A program made the position numbers and the translations under genes. 64,000 nt of DNA from Zhongshania aliphaticivorans (lineage in GTDB: Bacteria > Pseudomonadota > Gammaproteobacteria > Pseudomonadales > Spongiibacteraceae), in the NCBI RefSeq assembly GCF_001586255.1, contig NZ_CP014544.1, forward strand, positions 3,938,501 through 4,002,500. Reading direction: 5' to 3'. The notes below the pieces were generated by a model, which was given only the letters and a program-made list of their open reading frames with translations, was not told where the DNA came from and ran no database searches. This document shows positions 9,914 through 19,073 of this stretch, in pieces. Each line of letters opens with the position of its first letter. Positions within the stretch are counted from its first letter, which is position 1.

Positions 9914-11692
9914 TTACTGGGTTTGCACTGGTGGCGCAACGCGCAACACCTCCGCAATGGTCGTTTCGCCTCTGGCAACCTTTTGAGCGCCACTGAGACG
10001 CAGGGTGCGCATACCGTTTTTCATGGCCAAGCGGCGCAGATTATCCAGTTCGATATCGTCGCCAATGGCACTTTGGATAGAACCCTCCATCGGCAAAATT
10101 TCGTAAATACCTTGGCGGCCATGGAAGCCGGTATTCCGACACTCCAAACAACCCGGCGCGTGGAATACCTGCTTGGGCGGCGCGACCTTCCACGGCGTGG
10201 TTAAGGTTGTCCACTCGGTTTCATTCAGCGTAGTGGCCTCTTTGCAATGAGGGCACAAGGTCCGCACCAAGCGCTGAGCCATCACCCCAAGTACGGTAGC
10301 GCGAATCAGGTAGGCAGGTACACCCAGCTCCAGTAAGCGAGTCACTGCCGACGGCGCGTCGTTGGTGTGTAGCGTCGAGATCACCAGGTGACCAGTAAGC
10401 GCGGCCTGAATCGCCATTTCGGCGGTTTCTAAATCGCGAATCTCACCGATCATGATGATGTCTGGGTCTTGGCGTAGCAACGCCCGCACGCCACCGGCAA
10501 AATCCAGATTAATATTGTGCTGCACCTGCATTTGGTTAAAGGCGTCTTCAACCATTTCGATGGGGTCTTCAATGGTGCAGACATTCACCTCAGAGGTCGC
10601 AATTTGCTTGAGGCTAGAATACAGGGTGGTGGTTTTACCCGAGCCAGTGGGGCCGGTGACTAAAACAATACCGTGAGCGGAGCGAATCATGCCGTCCCAG
10701 CGCTGGCGATCTTCGCCGCGGAGGCCAAGCTCGTCAAAGCTGCGCAGCAATACTTCTGGATCAAAGATGCGCATTACCATTTTTTCGCCAAAGGCGGTGG
10801 GCAGGGTCGACAGCCGCAATTCAATTTCGGCGCCGCCAGGATTCTTGGTTTTGAGGCGACCGTCTTGAGGGCGGCGTTTCTCGGCAACGTCCATACGGCC
10901 AAGTATTTTTAGGCGACTTACTACGGCAGTTAGTACCGTGGCAGGGAGTTCGTAAACATTGTAGAGCACACCGTCGATACGGAAACGGACGTTACCCTGC
11001 TCGCGGCGCGGCTCAATGTGAATATCACTCGCGCGCTGGTCGTAGGCGTATTGCAGCAACCAGTCGACAATATTCACCACATGGCCGTCGTTGGCATCGA
11101 GGTCTTTTAAGTTACTAATTTCCAACAATTGCTCAAGGTTATTGCTGGCATTGCCGCGCCGACTATTGTCGCCGCTGGCGCCCCGCACCGACTTGGCGAG
11201 GCTGTAAAACTCAACGGTGAAGCGGTCTATAGCCTCGGGGTCGGCAAGTACCCGCCGAATAGGACGCCGCAACACCTGCTGTAAATCGCTTTCCCATGCT
11301 GTGACAAAGGGCTCACCACCAGCGACCACCACTTCTTTCGCATTAACGGCCACCGCCAAGATCCGGTGACGCTGGGCAAAGGCAAAGGACATCACCTCGG
11401 TCACCGCCGGTACGTCGATTTTCAAGGGGTCTATGCGCATGGCTTCTTGACCGCAGTGGCCCGCCAGCCACTCCAGCAGCGTATCCATGTTCAACGTGCG
11501 ACCGTGCCGCGACAAATCAGCCAGTTGCTCACTAACGATATAATTGAGTACATGCTGAATTTTGTCGCCATTGCGCGGCGGGCTAATACGCAAGCGCTTA
11601 GCGCTACTCGCATCAATAATGCCGTCGGCTACCAATTGGCGCAGTAACGCGCCAGTTTCCAACGGCCCTGTTTTTGTGATCTGGCTTTGCAT
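9914..11692 (-). CDS. GspE/PilB-family secretion or pilus ATPase, solitary
   Basis: A 592-residue type II secretion / type IV pilus assembly ATPase. It has an MshEN-like N-terminal domain, Walker A GPTGSGKTTT near residue 345, Asp box and Walker B DPDIIMIGEIRD, the His box GHLVISTLHTNDA, and a tetracysteine zinc site (CPHC about 35 residues before CLEC). The zinc site favours GspE/PilB over retraction ATPases such as PilT. No pilin, platform protein or secretin gene lies nearby, so this is either an extra ATPase or one supplied in trans to a distant system. It is transcribed in the same direction as glnE, 41 bases upstream. Confidence 0.9.
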   Translation of the reverse strand: MQSQITKTGPLETGALLRQLVADGIIDASSAKRLRISPPRNGDKIQHVLNYIVSEQLADLSRHGRTLNMDTLLEWLAGHCGQEAMRIDPLKIDVPAVTEVMSFAFAQRHRILAVAVNAKEVVVAGGEPFVTAWESDLQQVLRRPIRRVLADPEAIDRFTVEFYSLAKSVRGASGDNSRRGNASNNLEQLLEISNLKDLDANDGHVVNIVDWLLQYAYDQRASDIHIEPRREQGNVRFRIDGVLYNVYELPATVLTAVVSRLKILGRMDVAEKRRPQDGRLKTKNPGGAEIELRLSTLPTAFGEKMVMRIFDPEVLLRSFDELGLRGEDRQRWDGMIRSAHGIVLVTGPTGSGKTTTLYSSLKQIATSEVNVCTIEDPIEMVEDAFNQMQVQHNINLDFAGGVRALLRQDPDIIMIGEIRDLETAEMAIQAALTGHLVISTLHTNDAPSAVTRLLELGVPAYLIRATVLGVMAQRLVRTLCPHCKEATTLNETEWTTLTTPWKVAPPKQVFHAPGCLECRNTGFHGRQGIYEILPMEGSIQSAIGDDIELDNLRRLAMKNGMRTLRLSGAQKVARGETTIAEVLRVAPPVQTQ

Positions 11693-11892
11693 CCCCGCGC
11701 TAACCCCTTGTTATAGTTGGGTGACTCTGATGTTTGACAAAATTTCCGCTTGCGCAGAGCCACTCTTGCATTATGGCAAGTCCCAAGCAAATTACACCCC
11801 TGTAACAGCGTCGTGTTAAAAACTGGTTACCCATGGCCTAGGTCAGTATAATCCGCCCACTAATACGACTGACGATACGCAGGAGTCGCACC

Positions 11893-12570
11893 GTGCCATT
11901 AAATTCACTGGGCAGTCTGTTCGGAAAATCACCTTTCGAACCGATACAGGAACACATGAAGCAGGCACAAGCCTGTGCCGCCGCACTCAAACCCTTTATC
12001 GATGCTGTACTAGCTGACGACTGGGAGCGAGCCGAAAAGGCCCAACAAATTATCGTCGACCTTGAAAACGAAGCCGACAAACTCAAAAAGCAGGTACGCC
12101 TGCAACTCCCGAACAATCTATTCCTTCCGGTGCCCCGCGCCGATCTTCTCGACCTGGTCAGTATGCAAGATCGCATCGCCAACTGCAGCAAGGATATTGC
12201 CGGGCTTATGTTAGGCCGAAAAATGCAGATTCCTGCGCCGCTAGCGACAGCCCTGAGCGAGTATGTTGAATTAGCAATTGCCACCTCAGCCCAGGCCATG
12301 AAAGCCATTGAAGAGCTGGATGAGTTGCTCGAAACCGGTTTCAGAGGCCGCGAAGTTAGCCTCGTCGAAACCATGATAGAAGAGCTAGATCGCCTAGAGC
12401 ACTCCGCCGACAAATTACAGATCGATATCCGCGGGGCGCTCTATGTCATTGAAAAAGACCTGCCTCCGGTTGACGTAATGTTTATGTACCAAACCATTAC
12501 ACTGATTGGCGAATTGTCTGATAAATCACAAAAAGTAGGCTCGCGTCTGCAAATTGTTATTGCTCGCTGA
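11893..12570 (+). CDS. PhoU-like phosphate transport regulator (DUF47 / TIGR00153)
   Basis: A 225-residue all-helical DUF47 protein. It begins with GTG at 11893 behind a CAGGAG ribosome site. The sequence LNSLGSLFGKSPFEPIQEHM and the repeated charged helices match the family, which pairs with PiT permeases and is thought to adjust their activity, as PhoU does for Pst. The phosphate permease gene starts 33 bases downstream, so the two are surely one operon. The same pair next to argE is found in Pseudomonas. Confidence 0.93.
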   Translation: MPLNSLGSLFGKSPFEPIQEHMKQAQACAAALKPFIDAVLADDWERAEKAQQIIVDLENEADKLKKQVRLQLPNNLFLPVPRADLLDLVSMQDRIANCSKDIAGLMLGRKMQIPAPLATALSEYVELAIATSAQAMKAIEELDELLETGFRGREVSLVETMIEELDRLEHSADKLQIDIRGALYVIEKDLPPVDVMFMYQTITLIGELSDKSQKVGSRLQIVIAR

Positions 12571-12602
12571 AAAGCCGGCACAAGCTTACATAAGGAATTC
12601 AC

Positions 12603-13868
12603 ATGTCAATTATTGCTGAACACGGGCAGTTATTGCTTATCTTAGCCTGCCTTTTTGGCTTTTTTATGGCCTGGGGCGTTGGTGCCAATGATGTTGCCAA
12701 TGCCATGGGTACCTCGGTGGGCGCTAAGGCGCTAACCATTAAGCAAGCGATTCTCATCGCCATGGTTTTTGAGTTCTGCGGCGCCTACCTGGCTGGCGGC
12801 GAAGTAACAGAAACCATTCGCAAAGGTATTATTGACCCCGCCTTTGTCGCCGACAGCCCTGATCTACTGGTTTTCGGCATGCTATCATCATTATTGGCGG
12901 CCGGTGTGTGGTTATTTATTGCCAGCATGATGGGCTGGCCCGTTTCCACTACGCACTCCATTGTTGGTGCACTGGTCGGTTTTGCCGCCGTGGGTATCGA
13001 CAGTGATGCCGTGGAGTGGGGCAAAGTTGGCCAGATCGTCGCCAGCTGGGTGGTGTCGCCGGTTATGGCCGGGACCATCTCTTTTGGTATATTCCTCAGC
13101 GCTCAGCGCCTGATTCTAAATACTCAAAACCCCTTCGAAGCCGCCAAGAAATACATCCCCTACTACCTCTTCCTCGTCGGCTTTATGATTGCCATGGTCA
13201 CCATGACCAAAGGCCTTAAACACATCGGTTTAGGCTTAAACTTTCAGGAGTGTCTCGGCTATTCCACCATAGTGGGTATTATTGTCGCCGGTATTGGGCA
13301 GATGTTTTTACGTCGTATTAAAGATGTACCGTCTGGCGATGGCCGCTTTCGCTTTGCCAATGTCGAGCGCATGTTTGCGGTACTGATGGTATTTACCGCC
13401 TGCGCCATGGCCTTTGCCCACGGTTCTAACGATGTAGCCAATGCCATTGGCCCGGTTGCCGCAGTAGTCAGCGTGATTCAATCCGGCGGCGAGATCGGCG
13501 CTAAGTCGGCCTTACCCAGCTGGATTTTGCTGGTCGGTGCTGGCGGTATCGTGTTTGGTTTGGCCACCTACGGCTTCAAAGTTATTGCGACCATCGGTAC
13601 AAAAATCACTGAACTGACCCCCAGCCGCGGCTTTGCGGCCGAGTTAGGCGCGGCGTCGACGGTGGTTGTCGCCTCGGCGACCGGCTTACCCATCTCCACT
13701 ACACACACCCTTGTGGGCGCTGTACTAGGGGTGGGCTTAGCACGGGGCATTGCCGCGCTAAACCTGAGTGTTATCCGCAACATTTTCATGTCGTGGATCA
13801 TCACCCTGCCTGCTGGCGCCGGTTTAGCCATCGTGTTTTTCTTCATCTTCAAGGCTATTTTCCTCTAG
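12603..13868 (+). CDS. Low-affinity inorganic phosphate permease, PiT family
   Basis: A 421-residue membrane protein with about 10-11 hydrophobic helices. The two inverted PiT signatures are present: GANDVANAMGTSVGAKALT near residue 23, and HGSNDVANAIGPVAAVVS near residue 275. Each is followed by a GxPxSTTHxxVGA motif (GWPVSTTHSIVGALVG and GLPISTTHTLVGAVLG). These duplicated motifs are the defining feature of Na+ or H+ coupled phosphate carriers. It is co-transcribed with the DUF47 regulator. AAGGAAT precedes the ATG. Confidence 0.96.
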   Translation: MSIIAEHGQLLLILACLFGFFMAWGVGANDVANAMGTSVGAKALTIKQAILIAMVFEFCGAYLAGGEVTETIRKGIIDPAFVADSPDLLVFGMLSSLLAAGVWLFIASMMGWPVSTTHSIVGALVGFAAVGIDSDAVEWGKVGQIVASWVVSPVMAGTISFGIFLSAQRLILNTQNPFEAAKKYIPYYLFLVGFMIAMVTMTKGLKHIGLGLNFQECLGYSTIVGIIVAGIGQMFLRRIKDVPSGDGRFRFANVERMFAVLMVFTACAMAFAHGSNDVANAIGPVAAVVSVIQSGGEIGAKSALPSWILLVGAGGIVFGLATYGFKVIATIGTKITELTPSRGFAAELGAASTVVVASATGLPISTTHTLVGAVLGVGLARGIAALNLSVIRNIFMSWIITLPAGAGLAIVFFFIFKAIFL

Positions 13869-13970
13869 AAAAACCGGCCTTCAGGGCAAACAATATCTGC
13901 GTAAACCGCTGCTATTGTTTGCCCGACTCGCTACAATATCGTCTCCATCGCCATGCGGCGACAGCGACAT

Positions 13971-15128
13971 ATGGCGAACTCTATGAACACAAAAAACGTT
14001 CTGTCTATGCTGACAGAGCTGGTCAAACTCCCCTCGGTTAGTTCTACTCTGCCCAGTCGCGATATGGGCAATATCAAAGTAATTGAGCAACTGGCCAACT
14101 GGCTAGAGCCGCTGGGCTTCGCCATTCGCATATTACCCATTGCCGGAAGCCCCAATAAAGCCAACCTAGTTGCCACCCTCGGCAGCGGCAGTGGCGGCTT
14201 AGTGCTGGCCGGCCACACCGACACCGTGCCCTGTGACGATACCCTATGGCACAGCGACCCCTTTGCGCTCACCGAGCGCGATGGTCGTTTATATGGGCTA
14301 GGCAGCACCGATATGAAAGGCTTCTTTGCTATCGCAATAGAGGCATTAAAGCCCTTCTTAGAAAAACCCCTGAGCGCACCGCTGATTATTCTTGCCACCG
14401 CCGACGAAGAAAGCAGTATGGACGGCGCTCGCTCGCTGGTGCACGCCGATGTATCTGGCGCCCGTTATGCGGTGGTGGGCGAACCCACCGGCCTAAAGCC
14501 GATGCGTGCCCATAAAGGCATTGTGATGAAGGGCATCACCATTACCGGCCGCTCGGGGCACTCATCTAACCCCTTACTTGGCAATAACGCCATGGACGCC
14601 ATGCACGAGGTGATGAGCGGCCTTATGCAATTGCGCCAAGAACTGGCGCTAAAATACCAACACCCGGGCTTTAGCGTGCCAACCCCGACCTTGAACTTTG
14701 GTTGCATTCACGGCGGCGACAACCCCAACCGCATCTGCGGTCAGTGCGAGCTGCATTTTGATATTCGCACCACTCCCGGCATGGACAATGGTGAGCTAGA
14801 CGAGCTAATTCAGAAGGTACTCACCCCAGTGGCCGAACGCCGCGCAATTAATATCGGCTTACGCGCTTTAATGCCGGGCTTAGCCGCTTATGAAGAGCCG
14901 GAAAATTCCGACATAGTCACGCTGGTAGAACATCTTACCGGACAGCCCGCTGGCACCGTTGGCTTCGCCACAGAAGCCCCGTTTTTTCAGCAGCTTGGTC
15001 TACAAACTATTGTGATGGGGCCAGGTTCAATTGATCAGGCCCACCAGCCCGACGAGTATATGGCACTGGATCAAATTCAACCGACAGTTGATGTGTTGCA
15101 AGCAATGATTAAACGCTATTGCCAATAG
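13971..15128 (+). CDS. argE: Acetylornithine deacetylase
   Basis: An M20 family zinc deacetylase of 385 residues from the ATG at 13971; an upstream ATG (13953) and a downstream one (13983) are also possible. It removes the acetyl group from N-acetylornithine to give ornithine in arginine synthesis. Metal-site segments visible are VLAGHTDTVPCD, GSTDMKGFFA, TADEESSMDGA with the catalytic glutamate pair, VVGEPTG, and the C-terminal GPGSIDQAHQPDEYM histidine. Its place after the PiT pair parallels Pseudomonas. argB lies further along at 28589. Confidence 0.93.
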   Translation: MANSMNTKNVLSMLTELVKLPSVSSTLPSRDMGNIKVIEQLANWLEPLGFAIRILPIAGSPNKANLVATLGSGSGGLVLAGHTDTVPCDDTLWHSDPFALTERDGRLYGLGSTDMKGFFAIAIEALKPFLEKPLSAPLIILATADEESSMDGARSLVHADVSGARYAVVGEPTGLKPMRAHKGIVMKGITITGRSGHSSNPLLGNNAMDAMHEVMSGLMQLRQELALKYQHPGFSVPTPTLNFGCIHGGDNPNRICGQCELHFDIRTTPGMDNGELDELIQKVLTPVAERRAINIGLRALMPGLAAYEEPENSDIVTLVEHLTGQPAGTVGFATEAPFFQQLGLQTIVMGPGSIDQAHQPDEYMALDQIQPTVDVLQAMIKRYCQ

Positions 15129-15409
15129 ACCTACCGCGAACTAATTACTCAAAAAACTTGATATGCGTCACATTAAACGCTAAAACGTAATGGCGTTAAC
15201 GTGTCGTATCGCGTGAATAAAAATGTGTTTTCTTTGGATTTCTCATTGCTGTTCTACCTGACTACACCGCAACACATAAAATACTATAAATACCTAATCG
15301 GATTGCTGCTAGCACATTGGAGTGCGAGCAACTGGCAGGAACCCTCTGTTTATTATGGAGGTTAACTGCGCAGCACTACTGCCGATATAGGGAAACAAGG
15401 AGATGTTAT

Positions 15410-17692
15410 ATGCGTCAAATTCCCAAGTTCCACAAACTCGTCCTTCCTTTAGCTATCAGCGCGGCCTTAGTCGCCTGTGGTAGCGATAATAAAGGCAGCT
15501 CAGCAGCACCGACAACGGTTGCGGGCGCGAGCTCAAAAGGCATCATCATTGGCGGCAACGTCAATGCTTACCCAATCACCGACACCGGTATGGTCGACAA
15601 AGACATTAGCTTAGCCGAACCGACTACTACGGCAGAAGACGGCAGTTATAGCCTTACGCTGAATGGCAACTACGTGCCTGGCACCGCTATTTACGTGGAA
15701 ATCACTGCAGTAGACGGCACCTTAATGCGCTGCGACCTTGCCAAATGTGGCGAGAAAAACTTTGGCGACGACTATATCTTGGCATCAGGTTTTGCGATGT
15801 CAGCAACACTGCCCCAAGCCAGCGGCAGCAGCGTCGCAGTTAACATCACACCTCTTACCGATATTGCATCTAAGCTCACCTTACAAAAAGTGGCGGCTGG
15901 TGCAAATCCATCTGCTGCTGCAGCGGGCTCTAATGCGCAAGTCGCCAGCCGGCTGGGTATCACTGGCGGCCTGATTGACCAACCTATTGTCGACATCACT
16001 AGTGCCGACGCCGTCAACGGAGCGAATCAAGCTGCCCTAGAATACAACTTAAAATCTGCCGCTGCTGTTTCTGCTGCGCTTAAAGCCAGTACTGCCCCAA
16101 GCTTAGAAGATGCCGTAGCAAACTTTGTAACACAGTTTAGCAATGGCGGTATTGCCGATAGAGAAGAGGCAAATACCGACGCGGTAAGCATTCAGGAATT
16201 ACTCCAAGAAGCACTTGCCTTGCTTGAAACAGTGAAAACGGTGGAAGGTGTCGATGAAAACAGTGAAGGTGTCAGCAGCTCGAAAACAAGCCTAACCACC
16301 GCCGAATCGACCGCTCAGGAAAGTACTAACACCAGCCCAACGCCGGGTGAGGTTCCTGCGGACGCTGGCAGCGACGGACTCGTTGCCAGTAAGGCTTTTG
16401 TAAAGCAGGTTCGTGATTTAGCCGGCGCTGGAGTGATGTCGACCAATCAAGAGGCCTTCGCCACCCAAATTGATCTGGCCAGTGAAACGGTTTCGGCTGA
16501 CAGTGATATCGTTGCCGAAGCCCTAGGTCTAGGTCTTCACGCGATTGTCGGCGCTTACGAGCTGTATCAAGATGCGCCAGATGAAGACAAACCCAGCTCG
16601 ATAGACGTGAATGGCATTACTGTCGCTATCTCAGAAGCGGCTGGTACGATAACGCTTTCTGTAGACGATAACGTCACCGTGGCCGAAACCGAGGTCGCCC
16701 TTGAATTAAGTGCCGCCGACAGCTCAGTCATCAATGAAGAAGAGCCGGTAGACAATACAGTTGATGGAACCAGAACCGTTTCAGAAACAGGCACCGCAAC
16801 AGCGGCATTAACGGTATCAGGCTCTGCAGCCAGCACCGCCGTTTCCCTCACGATAAACGCAGGTAGCTTTAGCGGCGCCTTAAGCTATGATAGCCAATGG
16901 ACCGAGACCGAGACTCAATCAGAAACCGGCGGTGGCTACAGCGACACTTGGGACGATGAGTTTATCGTCACCAATATCGACGCCAAGCTAAACATCACCC
17001 TTGCACAGCTTAATAGTGACAATAACGTCGGCTTCACCGGCAATATGGCGCTTAAACTCGGCGAGCTAACTGGCACTGAAGTCGGCAGCTACAGCAATAG
17101 CTACAGTTTCACTGACTGGCAGGCTAATTCTAACCAAGAGCAATACACTGAAACCGTTACCTTTGATGGTTTCGAAATAAGCTTGTCTGGTGAATTTAGT
17201 GATGACGACGGGAATGCCATTAACGCAAGCCTTGCGGCCAATATCGATAACTATAGTGAAACCTGTACTCAGGCGTCGAGCTACAGTTTTGAAAACGGCG
17301 GCGATTATAGCTATGAATGCGATCTCAATGAAACCGAGACCGATTACGCAATGGTCAGCCTGAGCATTGTCTTCAACTTGGACATCAGCGGTGTCGATGA
17401 CGACGTCAAAGTCGAGTTTAACGCCAGTCGTACCGGACTAGAAACCGGTCAGGGTTCATTAAAACTGAACTACGGCGGCAAGCAGCTTAACTTGAACTAC
17501 GAGGGCGGCAATACGGCAACCCTTAGTAACCACAACGGCGTGACCATGACGCTAACCGAGACCGAAGTCGATGAGGAAACCAGCCTTTCTGGTGATATCA
17601 AACACGGCGGCACCGCTTTTGCCACTATCAGCGACGACAGCGGCGCAGTTGTTATTCGCTATGTCGATGGCAGCTTCGAGACGGTAATGTAA
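15410..17692 (+). CDS. Large hypothetical surface lipoprotein
   Basis: The start is the ATG at 15410, with AAGGAG eight bases upstream; the open frame itself continues back to 15317. From this start the protein is about 760 residues. It opens with a signal peptide and lipobox LVACGSDNKGSS, so the cysteine would be lipidated. A carboxypeptidase-regulatory-like beta domain may follow (TTTAEDGSYSLTLNGNYVPG). Next come alanine-rich helices, then a long acidic Thr/Ser/Asp/Asn-rich beta region with alternating polar residues in the C-terminal half. I do not recognise the family. Composition and export signal argue for a surface or periplasm-facing structural or binding role. A clear terminator follows. 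Confidence 0.8.
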   Translation: MRQIPKFHKLVLPLAISAALVACGSDNKGSSAAPTTVAGASSKGIIIGGNVNAYPITDTGMVDKDISLAEPTTTAEDGSYSLTLNGNYVPGTAIYVEITAVDGTLMRCDLAKCGEKNFGDDYILASGFAMSATLPQASGSSVAVNITPLTDIASKLTLQKVAAGANPSAAAAGSNAQVASRLGITGGLIDQPIVDITSADAVNGANQAALEYNLKSAAAVSAALKASTAPSLEDAVANFVTQFSNGGIADREEANTDAVSIQELLQEALALLETVKTVEGVDENSEGVSSSKTSLTTAESTAQESTNTSPTPGEVPADAGSDGLVASKAFVKQVRDLAGAGVMSTNQEAFATQIDLASETVSADSDIVAEALGLGLHAIVGAYELYQDAPDEDKPSSIDVNGITVAISEAAGTITLSVDDNVTVAETEVALELSAADSSVINEEEPVDNTVDGTRTVSETGTATAALTVSGSAASTAVSLTINAGSFSGALSYDSQWTETETQSETGGGYSDTWDDEFIVTNIDAKLNITLAQLNSDNNVGFTGNMALKLGELTGTEVGSYSNSYSFTDWQANSNQEQYTETVTFDGFEISLSGEFSDDDGNAINASLAANIDNYSETCTQASSYSFENGGDYSYECDLNETETDYAMVSLSIVFNLDISGVDDDVKVEFNASRTGLETGQGSLKLNYGGKQLNLNYEGGNTATLSNHNGVTMTLTETEVDEETSLSGDIKHGGTAFATISDDSGAVVIRYVDGSFETVM

Positions 17693-17710
17693 GCGACACC
17701 GTTGTACTAT

Positions 17711-17735
17711 AAGGGAGGCTTTTGCCTCCCTTTTT
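17711..17735 (+). terminator. Rho-independent terminator after the large lipoprotein gene
   Basis: AAGGGAGGC, a TTTT loop, then GCCTCCCTTTTT: a nine-base stem followed directly by a T-run, 18 bases after the stop codon at 17692. Confidence 0.9.
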
Positions 17736-17762
17736 CATTTATACAGATTTCGGAATTTTATT

Positions 17763-18833
17763 ATGCTCGCCGTCATCGCTATTTTCTTTAGTATCTTTTC
17801 AATAACGAGTTTTGCCGCCACACCAGACACTGAATACTATTCTTACATCGACAGCCTCAGCTACAGCCAAGCAGCACCGATAGAACAGATGATTCACGAT
17901 CTTGATGGCGCACCACTGAAATCTGGAAAATTTGCTTTTACGCACAATCAGTTTGAAATCGGCGTACGCAAAAATGATTTTGAATTCAGTTATTTTTATC
18001 GCTACGACTATTATTTAAAATTTAACAAAGACACTGGGCAGCTGGCCTATTTACAACGCAACGATTTGCCCCTGCCGCAAAACACCCATTACAACGTTTA
18101 TTTGCGCCCCAATCACCTTCGCGCCTGGGGTTTAAGCGCCGCGCATTTTTATAACATCAGCCCTCAGCTATCCTTGAAAACACGACTGAACTACTTGCGC
18201 GCGACTCACACCACCGATGGCTATTTAAAAGGCCAATTAAACACCCTTAATGACGGCTACCAAGCCCAGCTCTATCTCAATTACGGCTATAGCCGCGACA
18301 CCTTACTCGACCGCCCCGAAGAAGACAGTGACGGTCACGGCACATCCCTTGATGTTGACCTTCACTGGCAAGTGAACAAGCAGTTGAATATTGATTTTAG
18401 TGGCCGCGATATACTGTCATTTATCCAGTATCGCGACCTTACCTATACCACAGCCATCGCCAATACCGACAATATCTCCTTTGACCAAAACGGCACAATC
18501 GATGCCAAACCTACCGTCAGCGGCGTAGAGCGCTATCGCGATCAAACCCAACGATTAGCTTCCCGTTACTCAGTAATTGGCCGCTATCAATTCGATAGCA
18601 AGCACACGCTAACGAGCGAATTATTTGCCTATGATCGCCATGTTTTTCCTCGACTGGGCTACCAGAGACACTGGCAAAACAAGCAATGGCAGCTCAATTA
18701 CGACTTCCGCAGCGAAGCCTGGGGCTTAGCGCTAGCCGCTAAACATTTTAATGTAAGTCTGCGTACCGACGCTCTGGACTGGGAAGAAGCAAAGGCCATA
18801 GAACTTAAGGTAGGCATGCAACTGCGACTGTAA
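17763..18833 (+). CDS. Probable outer-membrane beta-barrel protein, unknown function
   Basis: 356 residues with a signal peptide of about 19 residues ending FAATPDT. The rest alternates hydrophobic and polar residues in short strands rich in Tyr, Phe and Trp, for example FEFSYFYRYDYYLKF and WQLNYDFRSEAWGLALAAKH, as expected for an outer-membrane barrel. The C-terminus is LRL rather than a canonical terminal Phe. No named family is recognised. It lies between two lipoprotein genes that share their N-terminal motif. A terminator separates it from the first, so it probably has its own promoter in the 70 bases upstream. Confidence 0.72.
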   Translation: MLAVIAIFFSIFSITSFAATPDTEYYSYIDSLSYSQAAPIEQMIHDLDGAPLKSGKFAFTHNQFEIGVRKNDFEFSYFYRYDYYLKFNKDTGQLAYLQRNDLPLPQNTHYNVYLRPNHLRAWGLSAAHFYNISPQLSLKTRLNYLRATHTTDGYLKGQLNTLNDGYQAQLYLNYGYSRDTLLDRPEEDSDGHGTSLDVDLHWQVNKQLNIDFSGRDILSFIQYRDLTYTTAIANTDNISFDQNGTIDAKPTVSGVERYRDQTQRLASRYSVIGRYQFDSKHTLTSELFAYDRHVFPRLGYQRHWQNKQWQLNYDFRSEAWGLALAAKHFNVSLRTDALDWEEAKAIELKVGMQLRL

Positions 18834-19073
18834 ATTTTATTTGGCGTGTCTTGCCTTGCACATTAAAGCCAGCTATACCGTAATAGGCTAAGCAGATATT
18901 GCCTAACGTGATTTGCCTTAACGCACACTATTTTCTGGCAGAGCCCTCACCATTGCGCTACCTACCCTCAACGTGCCGTGGCTGTCACTGGGTGTGTACT
19001 TGCTCTGTCTTTATCACAGCAAGTAAATTAAGCCGTTGTCTGGCTGAAAATAAATAAAACAAGGAGATGGTTC

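Noticed and set aside
11838-12413. 191-codon open frame on the minus strand
   Set aside because: It is antisense to the DUF47 gene, with serine/arginine-rich composition typical of a reverse-strand shadow.
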